A DNA stretch of 64,000 nucleotides from Curvibacter sp. GWA2_64_110 (lineage in GTDB: Bacteria; Pseudomonadota; Gammaproteobacteria; Burkholderiales; Burkholderiaceae_C). The position numbers were made by a program, and so were the translations under genes. Below are positions 45,568 through 54,929 of this stretch, one piece after another. How positions within the stretch are numbered: position 1 is the stretch's first letter; every line of letters begins with the position of its first letter. The DNA is taken from positions 62,001 through 126,000 of the forward strand of contig MGPC01000003.1 of assembly GCA_001797315.1 (NCBI GenBank), in the 5' to 3' direction. The notes under the pieces are model-generated. The model was not told the DNA's origin and ran no database searches. It saw only the letters and a program-made list of their open reading frames with translations.

Positions 45568-46464
45568 TTATCCAGTGATTGCCGGTATTTTCTGCCGCGC
45601 ATCAAACAGGTTGCAGGCGCAGTCGGACAGGTCCAGGCACAGGGTCGGATTGAATTGTGCCTGTTCACTCTTGCGAGCATAACCCAGCGGGTTGGCTACG
45701 ACGCGGCAGCCGTGACGTACATAGTCGCTCGGGCAGTGCAGGTGGCCGTGCAGCCACAACCGGGCATGCGGCAGCAGATGATCCTGCGCATTGCAGAAGC
45801 CGGCGGTTCCCGGTGCGAGACCGTAGCGCGGGTCGGCGCTTTGCAGACTGGGGGCAAAGTGCGTGATGACCACGGTGTCGCCGTCGAAAGATTGAACCAG
45901 GGTGTCGTGTAGCCAAGCCTGGCAGACCAGAGCCTGCTCTCGCACCTGCTCGGCCAGCATCGGCTGCCCATCGCGTGTGGTGCCGGTCTTGCGCAGGTAG
46001 AAGTTGGCCGCGCGGAACGCCTTGTCACGCGCTTGCAGGGCCTGGGTGAGCGAGCCGGCAGCGGCTTGGGCCGCCGGGTTGAGCGCATCGAAGTCACTCC
46101 ACAGCGTCGTGCCGACAAAACGCAGGGCGGGTGCAGTCGGGCCCAGCAATTCGGTTGCGGTCACGACTTCTCGTTCAAGCCAGCGGATGTCCAGTCGGGC
46201 GCAAGCCTCGCGCAGGCGATCGTGCGCCAGATCAAAGTCCTGGGCATCGTACTCATGGTTGCCGGGGACAAACAGCACCGGTGTGGGCCAGCCCTGCCGC
46301 GGCGAGAAACGGCCCAGGCCGAAGTCGGCATCCGCCAGTTGCGAGCCGCTCTGGTAGGAGCCGATGTCGCCCGCCAGCACCAGCAGATCGGCATCCGGTG
46401 CCGGCGTGGGGACGAAGCCAGGCTCGGCTTCAAGGTGCAGGTCGGACAGCAGTTGGATCTTCAC
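45568..46464 (-). CDS. Metallophosphoesterase
   Basis: 298-residue calcineurin-like phosphoesterase. Metal ligands occur in order: SDLHLE (residues 7-12), LAGDIGSY, FVPGNHEYD, VITHFAP and LHGHLHCP. Start is a GTG at 46464, only four bases after the stop of the LysR gene, so translation is probably coupled. Substrate unknown. Confidence 0.88.
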   Translation of the reverse strand: MKIQLLSDLHLEAEPGFVPTPAPDADLLVLAGDIGSYQSGSQLADADFGLGRFSPRQGWPTPVLFVPGNHEYDAQDFDLAHDRLREACARLDIRWLEREVVTATELLGPTAPALRFVGTTLWSDFDALNPAAQAAAGSLTQALQARDKAFRAANFYLRKTGTTRDGQPMLAEQVREQALVCQAWLHDTLVQSFDGDTVVITHFAPSLQSADPRYGLAPGTAGFCNAQDHLLPHARLWLHGHLHCPSDYVRHGCRVVANPLGYARKSEQAQFNPTLCLDLSDCACNLFDARQKIPAITG

Positions 46465-46468
46465 GCCG

Positions 46469-47458
46469 TCATTGTCCCAGGTCGATGACGCTGGAGGTCA
46501 GTTTGTCCGCGTGGGCGCGGCTGGGCAGTTGTGCCACCACGTCGCGCAGCCATTGGTGGGCACTGTGGTGATGCACGCGCCGGTGCCATAGCGCATCCAC
46601 ATGGATGGCGGGTACCTCGAACGGCAGTTCGCGCAGCACCAGCTGGTCGGCGATGCCGGTGACGCTGACGAAGTGGCGTGGCAGCACCGTCAGCAGGTTG
46701 GAGGTGGCCACGACCCGGCCGGCGGTGAAGAACTGGTTGACGGTGAGCACGATGTGCCGTTGCCGCCCCAGCGAGGTCAGGGCCTGGTCGATGAAGCCGT
46801 AGGGCCGGCCGGAGAAACTCACCAGCAGATGGCGCGCCTCGCAATAGCGCTCCAGGGTCAGGGGCTCGCTGGCGAGGGGGTGGTCGCGCCGCATCACGCA
46901 GACATATTTGCTGTAGTAGAGCCGTTGGTGGTGGAAGGCCACGGCTTCGCCCGCTTCGGCCTGAGCGGTCAGGCTGGCGATGACGACCGGGAAGTAGCCG
47001 ATGGCCATGTCGGCGGCCTCTTCCTGCAGCAGCCGGCGCGGATCGCGGGTGGTCAGCGGCACCACCCGGATGGTGATGCCGGGGGCGTCCTGGTCCATCA
47101 CCTTCACCAGGCCTGGGATCAGTTCGGCCGCCGTCGAGTCGGCCGTGGCCAGCACAAAGGTGGTATTGGCCTGTGCCGGAACAAAGCTGCTGGGCGACAG
47201 CGACTCCTGCAACTGGCGCAAGGCTTCCTGCACCGTGGGCCACAAAGCCAGCGCCCGCGGGGTGGGCTCCAGGCCCTGGCCGCTGCGGCGCAGCAGGTCA
47301 TCGCCCAGGGCCTCGCGCAAGCGTCGCAGGGCATTGCTGACGGCTGGTTGAGTGAGCGACAACTTGCCTGCAGCCCTTGTCAGGCTACGTTCGGTCATCA
47401 CCTCGTCGAAGACACGCAACAGATTGAGATCGAGTGTGCGAAAGTTAAGCGGGCTCAT
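46469..47458 (-). CDS. LysR family transcriptional regulator
   Basis: 329-residue regulator with helix-turn-helix FRTLDLNLLRVFDEVMTERSLTRAAGKLSLTQPAVSNALRRLR and a NodD/LinR-like effector domain (MAIGYFPV..., YYSKYVCVMRRDHPLA). It heads a two-gene unit with the phosphoesterase. Target genes are not evident; the divergent neighbour is a small membrane protein 123 bp away. Confidence 0.92.
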   Translation of the reverse strand: MSPLNFRTLDLNLLRVFDEVMTERSLTRAAGKLSLTQPAVSNALRRLREALGDDLLRRSGQGLEPTPRALALWPTVQEALRQLQESLSPSSFVPAQANTTFVLATADSTAAELIPGLVKVMDQDAPGITIRVVPLTTRDPRRLLQEEAADMAIGYFPVVIASLTAQAEAGEAVAFHHQRLYYSKYVCVMRRDHPLASEPLTLERYCEARHLLVSFSGRPYGFIDQALTSLGRQRHIVLTVNQFFTAGRVVATSNLLTVLPRHFVSVTGIADQLVLRELPFEVPAIHVDALWHRRVHHHSAHQWLRDVVAQLPSRAHADKLTSSVIDLGQ

Positions 47459-47581
47459 GGTTGGAACTCAATATATCACCATCATGAATATTGTGCATCA
47501 CAACAATAAAGTTGAATCACATTAGAGATAACCCTAATATCGCCTCATTGCAAAGATTTTGTTTCGCCAAGGAGGCCCATC

Positions 47582-48001
47582 ATGACCAATTTTGTACACG
47601 TTGAATACCCGAGTCGTCATCCGGGTGTCGAGCGTTTTGAGAATGTGGTGGCGGCTGCCGGCCAAGTGCGCAAGGGTTTCGACAGCACCAAGGGCTTGGC
47701 TGCCATGCTGCTGGCGGCCATTGTGGCGGCGTTGGTCGTGGTGGCTGACCAGTTGGTCGACACGTGGGCCGATGGGCACCTGCTGGCGGGTTGGGTCGTG
47801 CTGTGGGTGGTGGGATTTGCCGCCATTGCCTTGCTGGCTGGCGCGGCGCGCCGTGTGGCTGCCCGTTCGATGAAGGCTTTGGACGCATGGTCGCGCCAGG
47901 TGGCGCGCAAGCGTGCTGACGAGCGCCTGTGGGAACTGGCGCGCAAGGATGGGCGTGTGATGGCCGATCTGCAAGCTGCCCGTTCGCGTGAAGAAGCCTG
48001 A
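47582..48001 (+). CDS. Hypothetical membrane protein (two TM segments)
   Basis: 139 residues: an acidic N-terminus, two helices (about 40-56 and 69-87), and a basic C-terminal helix (RRVAARSMKALDAWSRQVARKRADERLW). An AAGGAGG lies seven bases before the ATG. It ends 21 bp before a strong terminator. I do not know a function. Confidence 0.75.
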   Translation: MTNFVHVEYPSRHPGVERFENVVAAAGQVRKGFDSTKGLAAMLLAAIVAALVVVADQLVDTWADGHLLAGWVVLWVVGFAAIALLAGAARRVAARSMKALDAWSRQVARKRADERLWELARKDGRVMADLQAARSREEA

Positions 48002-48022
48002 TCGTCAGGTTCGCGCGACATG

Positions 48023-48053
48023 AAAAAAAGCCACCGCACGCGGTGGCTTTTTT
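48023..48053. terminator. Bidirectional rho-independent terminator
   Basis: Perfect stem GCCACCG-CACG-CGGTGGC flanked by a seven-A run on the left and a six-T run on the right, so it serves both the small membrane protein gene and convergent pckG. Confidence 0.93.
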
Positions 48054-48083
48054 GTTGGCTGGCGCTGAGCGCCAGCTCGCCGC

Positions 48084-49961
48084 TTAAGCGTTAAGCAACT
48101 GCTCGATGCGGGCGCGGGTGTCGCGCAGCGCCTTGGGCAGGTTCTTGTCCAGCTGTTCGAACAGCACATCGTGCAGCTTCAGTTCGGCCAGCCACTGCTG
48201 CTTGTCGATGCTGGTCACCGCGTGGAACTGCTCGGGCGTGAAGTCCAGGCCCTTCCAGTTGACCTCTTCGTAGCTCGGGCTCAGGCCGTAGAAGTGCTCC
48301 TTGCCCTGGACTTCGTCCTCGATGCGGTCGATCATCCACTTCAGGACACGCATGTTCTCGCCATAGCCGGGCCAGACGAACTTGCCGTCCTCACCCTTGC
48401 GGAACCAGTTGGTCGTGAAGATGGAGGGCAGGCGGCCACCCTTGGCGGCAACTTTTTCGCCCAGGTTGAGCCAGTGCTGGAAGTAGTCACCCATGTGGTA
48501 GCCGGTGAAGGGCAGCATGGCAAACGGGTCGCGGCGTACCACGCCCTGCTGGCCGACAATGGCGGCAGTCGTCTCCGAGCCCATGGTGGCAGCCATGTAG
48601 ACCCCCTCGACCCAGTTGCGGGCCTCGGTCACCAGCGGCACCGTGTTGGAACGGCGGCCGCCGAAGATGAAGGCGTCGATCGGCACACCCTTGGGGTTGT
48701 CCCACTCGGGATCGAGCGCCGGGTTGTTGGTCGCCGCCACGGTGAAGCGCGAGTTCGGGTGGGCGGCCTTGGCGCCGCTTTCCTTGGCAATCTGCGGCGT
48801 CCAGTCCTTGCCTTGCCAGTCGATGGCGTGCGCCGGCGGCTCGCCGTCCATGCCTTCCCACCAGACGTCGCCGTCATCGGTCAGTGCAACGTTGGTGTAG
48901 ATCACGTCGCTCTTGAGCGAATCCATGCAGTTCGGGTTCGTCTTGTAGTTGGTGCCGGGGGCGACGCCGAAGTAGCCGGCTTCCGGGTTGATGGCATACA
49001 TGCGGCCGTCGTTGTTCGGCTTGACCCAGGCGATGTCGTCGCCGATGGTGGTGACCGTCCAGCCTTCGAAGCCTTTCGGCGGCACCAGCATCGAGAAATT
49101 GGTCTTGCCACAGGCGCTCGGGAAGGCGGCGGCTACGTGGTATTTCTTGCCTTGCGGGTTGGTCACGCCCAGGATCAGCATGTGTTCGGCCAGCCAGCCC
49201 TCGTCGCGGCCCATGTTGGATGCGATGCGCAGCGCGAAGCACTTCTTGCCCAGCAGCGCGTTGCCGCCGTAGCCGGAGCCGTAGGACCAGATCTCGCGCG
49301 TCTCGGGGTAGTGCACGATGTACTTGGTCTGGTTGCAGGGCCACTTGCTGTCCTGCTGACCCGGCTGCAGCGGTGCGCCCACGGTGTGCATGGCGGGCAC
49401 GAACTCGCCGTCGGTGCCCAGCACGTCGTAGACGGCGCGGCCCATGCGGGTCATGAGCTTCATGTTGACCGCCACATAGGCGCTGTCGGAGAGTTCGACG
49501 CCGATGTGGGCGATCGGGCTGCCCAGCGGGCCCATGGAAAAGGGCACCACATACATGGTGCGGCCTTTCATGCAGCCGTTGAACAGGGCTGGTTTGCCGT
49601 CGGCGGTGCCATATTGCAGCAGCGCGCGCATCTCGGTCGGTTCGACCCAGTTGTTGGTCGGGCCGGCGTTTTCCTTGCGCGCCGAGCAGATGAAGGTGCG
49701 GTCTTCCACGCGGGCCACGTCGCTGGCGTCCGAGCGGCACAGATAGCTGTTGGGACGCTTGGCGTCATTGAGCTTGATGAAGGTGCCGGTTTGGACCAGC
49801 TGGTCGCACAGGCGCTGGTATTCCTCATCGCTGCCGTCGCACCAGTAAATGGCGTCAGGCTTGCACAAGGCGGCCATGTCGGCAACCCAGGCCAGTAGCC
49901 GGGGGTTTTTGACATGGCTCGGGGCATTGAGGTTGAGGCCCTGCATCACGGGGGAATTCAT
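48084..49961 (-). CDS. pckG: Phosphoenolpyruvate carboxykinase (GTP)
   Basis: 625-residue GTP-dependent PEPCK converting oxaloacetate to phosphoenolpyruvate in gluconeogenesis. The P-loop with the hyper-reactive Cys284 is FPSACGKTN; kinase-2 region [23 protein letters not shown]; substrate Arg in [39 protein letters not shown] near 430. Length matches the family. ATG at 49961 with AGGAG upstream. Confidence 0.97.
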   Translation of the reverse strand: MNSPVMQGLNLNAPSHVKNPRLLAWVADMAALCKPDAIYWCDGSDEEYQRLCDQLVQTGTFIKLNDAKRPNSYLCRSDASDVARVEDRTFICSARKENAGPTNNWVEPTEMRALLQYGTADGKPALFNGCMKGRTMYVVPFSMGPLGSPIAHIGVELSDSAYVAVNMKLMTRMGRAVYDVLGTDGEFVPAMHTVGAPLQPGQQDSKWPCNQTKYIVHYPETREIWSYGSGYGGNALLGKKCFALRIASNMGRDEGWLAEHMLILGVTNPQGKKYHVAAAFPSACGKTNFSMLVPPKGFEGWTVTTIGDDIAWVKPNNDGRMYAINPEAGYFGVAPGTNYKTNPNCMDSLKSDVIYTNVALTDDGDVWWEGMDGEPPAHAIDWQGKDWTPQIAKESGAKAAHPNSRFTVAATNNPALDPEWDNPKGVPIDAFIFGGRRSNTVPLVTEARNWVEGVYMAATMGSETTAAIVGQQGVVRRDPFAMLPFTGYHMGDYFQHWLNLGEKVAAKGGRLPSIFTTNWFRKGEDGKFVWPGYGENMRVLKWMIDRIEDEVQGKEHFYGLSPSYEEVNWKGLDFTPEQFHAVTSIDKQQWLAELKLHDVLFEQLDKNLPKALRDTRARIEQLLNA

Positions 49962-50404
49962 GGGAAAAGCTCCTGTTGAAAATAATTTTTTCGAAACCAA
50001 CCTGCTTGCGCATCGGGCGACAGATGGGCCGGCTTTGAAAAAACGGCGGGCGAAAGATGGATTCCGCTGGCCGGACTCATTGTATGAATTTGCCTGTTTG
50101 TTACGCCCTCATGAAACCCGAAATCTATGCAAAACTTGCATGATGTTATGCGGCTTCAATGGGGGGCAAAGATCATCCCGGCGATGGCTTGCTTGTAGGC
50201 CCGTGGGGAGTCCAGTAAAGAGGGGTGCGGTCAGCGCCAACTAGGAAGGATGGCACCGCAGGCGAAGCAGCGCCTCAGTCCCGCAACGGCGATGTTGCAG
50301 TGGCTGAGGCTGGGATGGCAGCGGGGTGTCGGCCCCGTGCGTGCAGCGCGTCCGAGTCGGCACACCGCCCAAGGGCGGTGTGGCTCGTGTCTGCAGCAGT
50401 GGGT
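49962..50404. other. 443-bp region without a recognised gene
   Basis: Holds the pckG leader and promoter (A/T-rich around 49975-50000 and 50080-50150), then a stretch rich in short inverted segments. A perfect 10-bp hairpin CACACCGCCC-AA-GGGCGGTGTG lies at 50361-50382, downstream of the small membrane protein gene but without a U-run. No reading frame here has credible coding features. Confidence 0.5.
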
Positions 50405-50545
50405 TCAGGCCATGAAGACGGCGATGAAGGCCAGCAGGAAGATCATCAGACCGCCGACCACGGGAATGATGACGGGAATGGAGTGCACGATGCTTTCGAG
50501 CGGATCGGCTTGGCTGGCGTCATGTGCGGGGGTCGGGTTCGACAT
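50405..50545 (-). CDS. Small membrane protein (46 residues)
   Basis: A short gene: MSNPTPAHDASQADPLESIV, then one transmembrane segment (IPVIIPVVGGLMIFLLAFIA) and TGA. AAGGAAAC lies six to seven bases before the ATG. GC-ending codons and a clean hydrophobic segment support coding. Function unknown. Confidence 0.68.
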   Translation of the reverse strand: MSNPTPAHDASQADPLESIVHSIPVIIPVVGGLMIFLLAFIAVFMA

Positions 50546-50660
50546 GGTGTTTCCTTCTATCCAATGCGTGAGTTATGACAACTGCCCGGATTTTACATTT
50601 TCATAAACTTGCGGGAACTGTCCGTGTCGGCCCCGCGGCATCGGCAAGCGTTAGGCGGAC

Positions 50661-51107
50661 ATGAAACCTCCATTCCTATCCCTGTTGCTGGTGTTGGCCA
50701 CGCTGGCCGGTTGTGCCGCCACCGGCCCCAGCAGCCCCTCGGCTCGCCCGGTGCTGTATCCGAATGCGGCCTTCAACCGGATCGGGGAAGTCCGGGCGCG
50801 CCAGGAGGTGGATGCCTGCATGGGGCGTGCCCAAGCGGCCGGGCTGACGCCGGACGAGAAAAACAACGCGACGGCACGCCGGGCCGGACAAGGTGCTGCC
50901 ACGGTGGGTGTCGCGGCGGCCGTCGGGGCCCTGGTGACGGGCCGTGATGCCGAGGGCGTGGCGCGTGCCGGGGCCACCGGGGCTGCGATAGGGGGTTCGG
51001 CGGGTGCCGTGAGCGGTGCCATGCAGGACAAGCCGAGCAGTACCTATCGCCACTTCGTGCAGCGCTGCCTCAGCGAGAAGGGATTGGACGTGCTCGGCTG
51101 GAATTGA
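50661..51107 (+). CDS. Glycine-zipper lipoprotein
   Basis: 148-residue envelope protein. Lipobox LATLAGC at residues 12-18. The middle has a glycine/alanine-rich stretch (GQGAATVGVAAAVGALVTGR... GATGAAIGGSAGAVSGA) typical of glycine-zipper proteins such as SlyB-like or RcnB-unrelated surface lipoproteins; two further Cys residues (DACMGR, QRCLSEKG) may pair. Convergent with the thioesterase gene. Confidence 0.8.
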   Translation: MKPPFLSLLLVLATLAGCAATGPSSPSARPVLYPNAAFNRIGEVRARQEVDACMGRAQAAGLTPDEKNNATARRAGQGAATVGVAAAVGALVTGRDAEGVARAGATGAAIGGSAGAVSGAMQDKPSSTYRHFVQRCLSEKGLDVLGWN

Positions 51108-51128
51108 TCCGCCTCGCGGCATCAGCGG

Positions 51129-51533
51129 CTACAGCAGCGCATAGGTGGCAGAGGCGCGGTAGACGCTTTTGCCATCGGCGGCGCTGCGGATGTCGATCTC
51201 ACCGAAAGCCAGGGATTTGCCGATCCGGATGAGCCGGGCTTCGACCAGACCATCCTGTCCCGACAGGGGTTTGAGAAAGCTGCTGCTCATCTGTACCGTG
51301 GTGCAGGGACGGAATTGTCCGAAATGGCTGAAGACCGCCAGTGCCATGGCGGTGTCGGCCGCTGCCATCATGGCCTGCCCGCACACCATGCCGCCGGTGC
51401 GCGCCAACTGCTCGCTGAGCGGCAAGCGCAGCGTGACCTGATGCGTATCGCCCGCCGCCACTTCCAGGCCCAGCGCCTGGATCCAGGGGGCGAAATAGTC
51501 GGTCAGTGCGGTCTGTAATTGCGGGATGTTCAT
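51129..51533 (-). CDS. PaaI family hotdog thioesterase
   Basis: 134-residue hotdog-fold protein. ARTGGMVCGQAMMAAADTAMALAV carries the Gly/Asp active-site helix, followed by TTVQMSSSFLKPLSGQDGLVEARLIRIGKSLAFGEIDI. Such proteins hydrolyse acyl-CoA or aryl-CoA esters. The ATG at 51533 gives the normal size. Confidence 0.85.
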   Translation of the reverse strand: MNIPQLQTALTDYFAPWIQALGLEVAAGDTHQVTLRLPLSEQLARTGGMVCGQAMMAAADTAMALAVFSHFGQFRPCTTVQMSSSFLKPLSGQDGLVEARLIRIGKSLAFGEIDIRSAADGKSVYRASATYALL

Positions 51534-51697
51534 GCGGTTTCCGGATGCGGGACTGAGTGCCAACCTGCTAGCCTGCCTCGGCCTTCGGCGGCCGTCAACC
51601 GGGTTTTTGCCGGCCTCAGGCTTTTGCGGGCAAAGGCTTCCATCCCGGCGCAGTCTGCGTTATCGTGGCTTACGCAGATTCCGTCCGGAGGCGTTTG

Positions 51698-54034
51698 ATG
51701 GTCAAGCGTTTGGTAGCCGAGAGGACGAATGGGCAGATCCTCGTCTCTCCGGGGCTGGCGCAAGCGCCGGTGCTGGACCTGATGTGCTCGCATTTCATCC
51801 TCACCCTGACCGCCCGCATGGGGGCCGGGTTCAACGCGCGGCGCGACTTGGCGGGTGTGGTGTCACTGGCCGGACGGCATCTGGTGTGGCCCGCACCCGT
51901 GCTGCAGCGCTTGCGTGACTTCCTGGCGCGTCGCTGCGCTGGCAACGAACTGTGGCATGGCCAGGAAGCGCTGGGCGCCGGCGAGTTCCTGGCACGTTTC
52001 GGCGACTGGCGCGGCCCTTACGAAGAGGGCACGTTGTTTTTCTACCTGGATGAATACGCCAAGGATCAACCCAAGGATCTGCTGACCATGCTGGCGGTCA
52101 CGCGCGACTGGCTGGCGCAAACCTTGAAGAAGCAGTCCACGCTGGTGGAGAAGAACATTGATGCCCTGGCCGGTCTGCTGCAACTCAACCAGGCCGAGCG
52201 CGCCTTGCTGCTGTACGGCACACTGGCGCGCTATCAGCGTGAATTGCGCAGTCTGCTGGTGGAGTTCAAGGTGAACAACGCCCCCGAGGCCTATGCCGTG
52301 ATCGCCGAGGTGGCGGGCGTGAATGCCACGGAGGTGGGCGAGGCGCTACGCGCCGGCTCACGCCTGGAACGCATCGGCCTGGTCGACAACCTGATTTCCG
52401 AACACAACATCACCGACCTGGCCGATCTGATGAAGGTCAGCGAAAAGCTGCCACCGGTGCTGATGCGGCAGTACCGTGATCAGTCCGAGCTGATGGCGGT
52501 GTTTACCCGGCCCTCGGCCAAGAGCCATCTGTCCCTGAACGATTTCGTGTTTGTCGAGGAGGACGCGCAGATGCTGTGTGCCTTGCTGTGCCATGCCGTG
52601 GCACGCAAGGAGGTCGGCGTCAATGTGTTGCTCTACGGTCCGCCCGGCACCGGCAAGACCGAACTGGCCAAGGTGGTGGCGCAGGCGGCCGGGCTGGATT
52701 TGTTCGAGGTCGAATACGCTGACCGCGACGGCAATTCGCTCAGCGGGCGCGACCGCTACCGCTCGTTGCAGATTGCCCAGGTCTTCCTCAAGGGCAGCGC
52801 CCAGGCGGCGCTGCTGTTCGACGAGGTGGAGGATGTATTCCCGCCGATTTCCACCGAGGCCGCCCAACTGCTGGCACGCGCCGAGCAGGTGGCGGTGCCG
52901 GCCAGCGGCAGCGTCAGCGGCAAGGCCTGGGTCAATCAGATCCTCGAATCCAACCCGGTGCCCACCATCTGGGTGACCAACCGCATCGAGCAGATTGATC
53001 CGGCCTTCCGCCGTCGTTTTGCCTACCACCTCGAACTCAAGTCGCCGGCGCCGGGTGCGCGCGAGGGGGTGGTGCGCAAGACGCTCGAAGGTGTCGCGGT
53101 GTCGGACGCCTTCGTCGCCCGGCTGACCGCGCGCAAGGGGCTGACGCCGGCGCAGATCCGAACCGCGGTGCGTTTTGCCGGGCTGGTCGGCGAAACCACG
53201 CCGGATACCGATGAAACCCGGGCACGCCGGGTGGAGTTGCTGATCGAGCGCCAGTTGCACAACGCCGATCTGGCGCTGGGCAACCGCGATGGCCGCGCCG
53301 TGGCCCGCCGCATGGTGACGCAGTACCAGCTCGACATGCTCAACCTGGAGAGCCGCTACGAAGTGTCACGCATGGTGCAGGCCCTGCAGGCGCGCGGGCA
53401 CGGCACTCTGTGTTTCTACGGCCTGCCCGGTACCGGCAAGACGGCACTGGCCGAATACATTGCCAGCACACTGGGCCGCACCATCCTGATCCGCCAGGCC
53501 AGCGACATCATGAGCAAGTTCATTGGCGAGACCGAACAGAACATGGCCGCCATGTTTGCCGAAGCCGAGAGCGAGAACGCGTTGCTGCTGCTCGATGAAG
53601 CCGACAGCTTTTTGCAGGACCGGCGTGGCGCCCAGCGCACCTACGAGGTGACCGAGGTCAACGAAATGCTGCAGGGCATGGAGCGTTTCAACGGCATCTT
53701 CATCTGCACCACCAACCTGCTGGAGCGCATCGATCAGGCCGCGCTGCGGCGTTTCACCTTCAAGATCCGCTTCAAGCCGCTGACAGCAGCGCAACGCGAA
53801 GCCATGTTTGTCACTGAGGCGCTGGCGGGCGATGCCAGCCGGCTGGGCGCCGACTTGCGGGCGCGGCTGGCCGCGCTCGACCAGCTCTGCCTGGGCGACT
53901 TTGCGGCGGTGCGCCGTCAGGCGGTCATCTTGGCGACCGAGATGGATGCGTCCGAGTTTCTGGCGCAACTGGAGGCCGAGCACCGCATCAAGCCGGAGGT
54001 GCGGGAGGCGCGGAGCATGGGGTTCCTGCAATAA
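51698..54034 (+). CDS. Tandem AAA family ATPase
   Basis: 778-residue protein with two AAA modules and a 300-residue N-terminal helical region of unknown fold. Module 1: Walker A GPPGTGKT at 314-321, Walker B LLFDEVED with Asp375-Glu376. Module 2: GLPGTGKT at 575-582, LLLLDEAD with Asp633-Glu634, and arginine candidates RIDQAALRRFTFKIRF. GGAGG lies before the ATG at 51698. It resembles Cdc48/SpoVK-like remodelling ATPases but lacks the N-domain of either. Substrate unknown; the small gene downstream might be a partner. Confidence 0.85.
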   Translation: MVKRLVAERTNGQILVSPGLAQAPVLDLMCSHFILTLTARMGAGFNARRDLAGVVSLAGRHLVWPAPVLQRLRDFLARRCAGNELWHGQEALGAGEFLARFGDWRGPYEEGTLFFYLDEYAKDQPKDLLTMLAVTRDWLAQTLKKQSTLVEKNIDALAGLLQLNQAERALLLYGTLARYQRELRSLLVEFKVNNAPEAYAVIAEVAGVNATEVGEALRAGSRLERIGLVDNLISEHNITDLADLMKVSEKLPPVLMRQYRDQSELMAVFTRPSAKSHLSLNDFVFVEEDAQMLCALLCHAVARKEVGVNVLLYGPPGTGKTELAKVVAQAAGLDLFEVEYADRDGNSLSGRDRYRSLQIAQVFLKGSAQAALLFDEVEDVFPPISTEAAQLLARAEQVAVPASGSVSGKAWVNQILESNPVPTIWVTNRIEQIDPAFRRRFAYHLELKSPAPGAREGVVRKTLEGVAVSDAFVARLTARKGLTPAQIRTAVRFAGLVGETTPDTDETRARRVELLIERQLHNADLALGNRDGRAVARRMVTQYQLDMLNLESRYEVSRMVQALQARGHGTLCFYGLPGTGKTALAEYIASTLGRTILIRQASDIMSKFIGETEQNMAAMFAEAESENALLLLDEADSFLQDRRGAQRTYEVTEVNEMLQGMERFNGIFICTTNLLERIDQAALRRFTFKIRFKPLTAAQREAMFVTEALAGDASRLGADLRARLAALDQLCLGDFAAVRRQAVILATEMDASEFLAQLEAEHRIKPEVREARSMGFLQ

Positions 54035-54222
54035 CCCTGGCGGTTAAATGGGTTGAATTGGTCGGCAAAGCGGCATTCAACACAATAAATTTGCACGGTG
54101 CTGTCAACCGGTGATGGGTCTGATACGTGATAACCACATGGCGAAGTTCTGACCCAGCCGGCCCGCGATGTCGGGCGGGTTGTCGGGGAGACCTTCATTT
54201 CCTCAATTTTTGTATTGCGGTT

Positions 54223-54516
54223 ATGCACAAAGATCCCATCAAGGTGCCGGAAAAGGGCACTTACAAATGGCAGCTTTTCAAGGAATGGACCGACGAATTC
54301 CGTCAGACCCATGCCGACCATGTCGCCTATATCGCCCTGCACTTGGCGGGTGTGCTCGACCCCTGCCGCAGCAAGCTCAATACCTTGATCCAGCAACATC
54401 GCCAGCACCAACGCGACGGCGCCCGCGGCGAGCGTCATCGCCGGGCGATTGCCCGCCTCCAAAACACCATGACCGGTGCCGCCATCTCCTACGAGACCAG
54501 CTTCCGCAGCCACTGA
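54223..54516 (+). CDS. Hypothetical protein (97 residues)
   Basis: Begins MHKDPIKVPEKGTYKWQLFK; a small basic, histidine-rich, presumably helical protein (IQQHRQHQRDGARGERHRRAIARLQN). No signal peptide or membrane segment. Family not recognised. The 188-bp gap before it is A/T-richer than the surroundings and shows no clear element. Convergent with cutA. Confidence 0.55.
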   Translation: MHKDPIKVPEKGTYKWQLFKEWTDEFRQTHADHVAYIALHLAGVLDPCRSKLNTLIQQHRQHQRDGARGERHRRAIARLQNTMTGAAISYETSFRSH

Positions 54517-54537
54517 AGGCGGCACATCGACCGGCGC

Positions 54538-54876
54538 TCAGGCGCCGGTTTGCAGGGCCAGCCAGCGCAGGTAGTCGGTTGAGCCCGCCGAGATCGGCAA
54601 TTGCACGATCTCGGGCGTTTCGTAGCGGTGATGGGCGCGGATGAAATCCTCCAGCGCCGGATAGACGGCCGCACGCGACTTGATCAGCAGCAGCCACTCC
54701 TGTTCGGCGCACGGCTGCTCCTTCCAGACATAGAAGCTCTTGATCGCTTGCACCTGCACGCAGGCGGCCAGCCGTGCCTGCACGATTTGCCGGGCCATGG
54801 TTTCCGCCTCGGCCTCGGAGGCCGTGGTGGTCATCACGAGGCAGAAGGCATCAGACGTGGTGCTGGTTTTTTGCAT
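54538..54876 (-). CDS. cutA: Divalent cation tolerance protein CutA
   Basis: 112-residue trimeric CutA1 fold. Marks: LVMTTTASEAEAETMARQIVQARLAACVQV near the N-terminus, SFYVWKEQPCAEQEWLLLIKSRAAVYPALEDFIRAHHRYETPEIVQLPI. Full length. Linked to copper tolerance in E. coli, though the molecular role is unclear. Follows the drug efflux operon on the same strand with 53 bp between. Confidence 0.95.
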   Translation of the reverse strand: MQKTSTTSDAFCLVMTTTASEAEAETMARQIVQARLAACVQVQAIKSFYVWKEQPCAEQEWLLLIKSRAAVYPALEDFIRAHHRYETPEIVQLPISAGSTDYLRWLALQTGA

Positions 54877-54929
54877 GGCAGCAATTTACAGCGAAAGCCG
54901 CTGCTGCATCCCTGCCTGCAGGCTGGATG

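Noticed and set aside
50220..50350. Possible riboswitch (CCCGCAACG-like and GCCACTG-like boxes) before the 50.4 kb region
   Set aside because: The boxes are in the wrong order and strand relation for a cobalamin riboswitch, and no suitable downstream gene exists.
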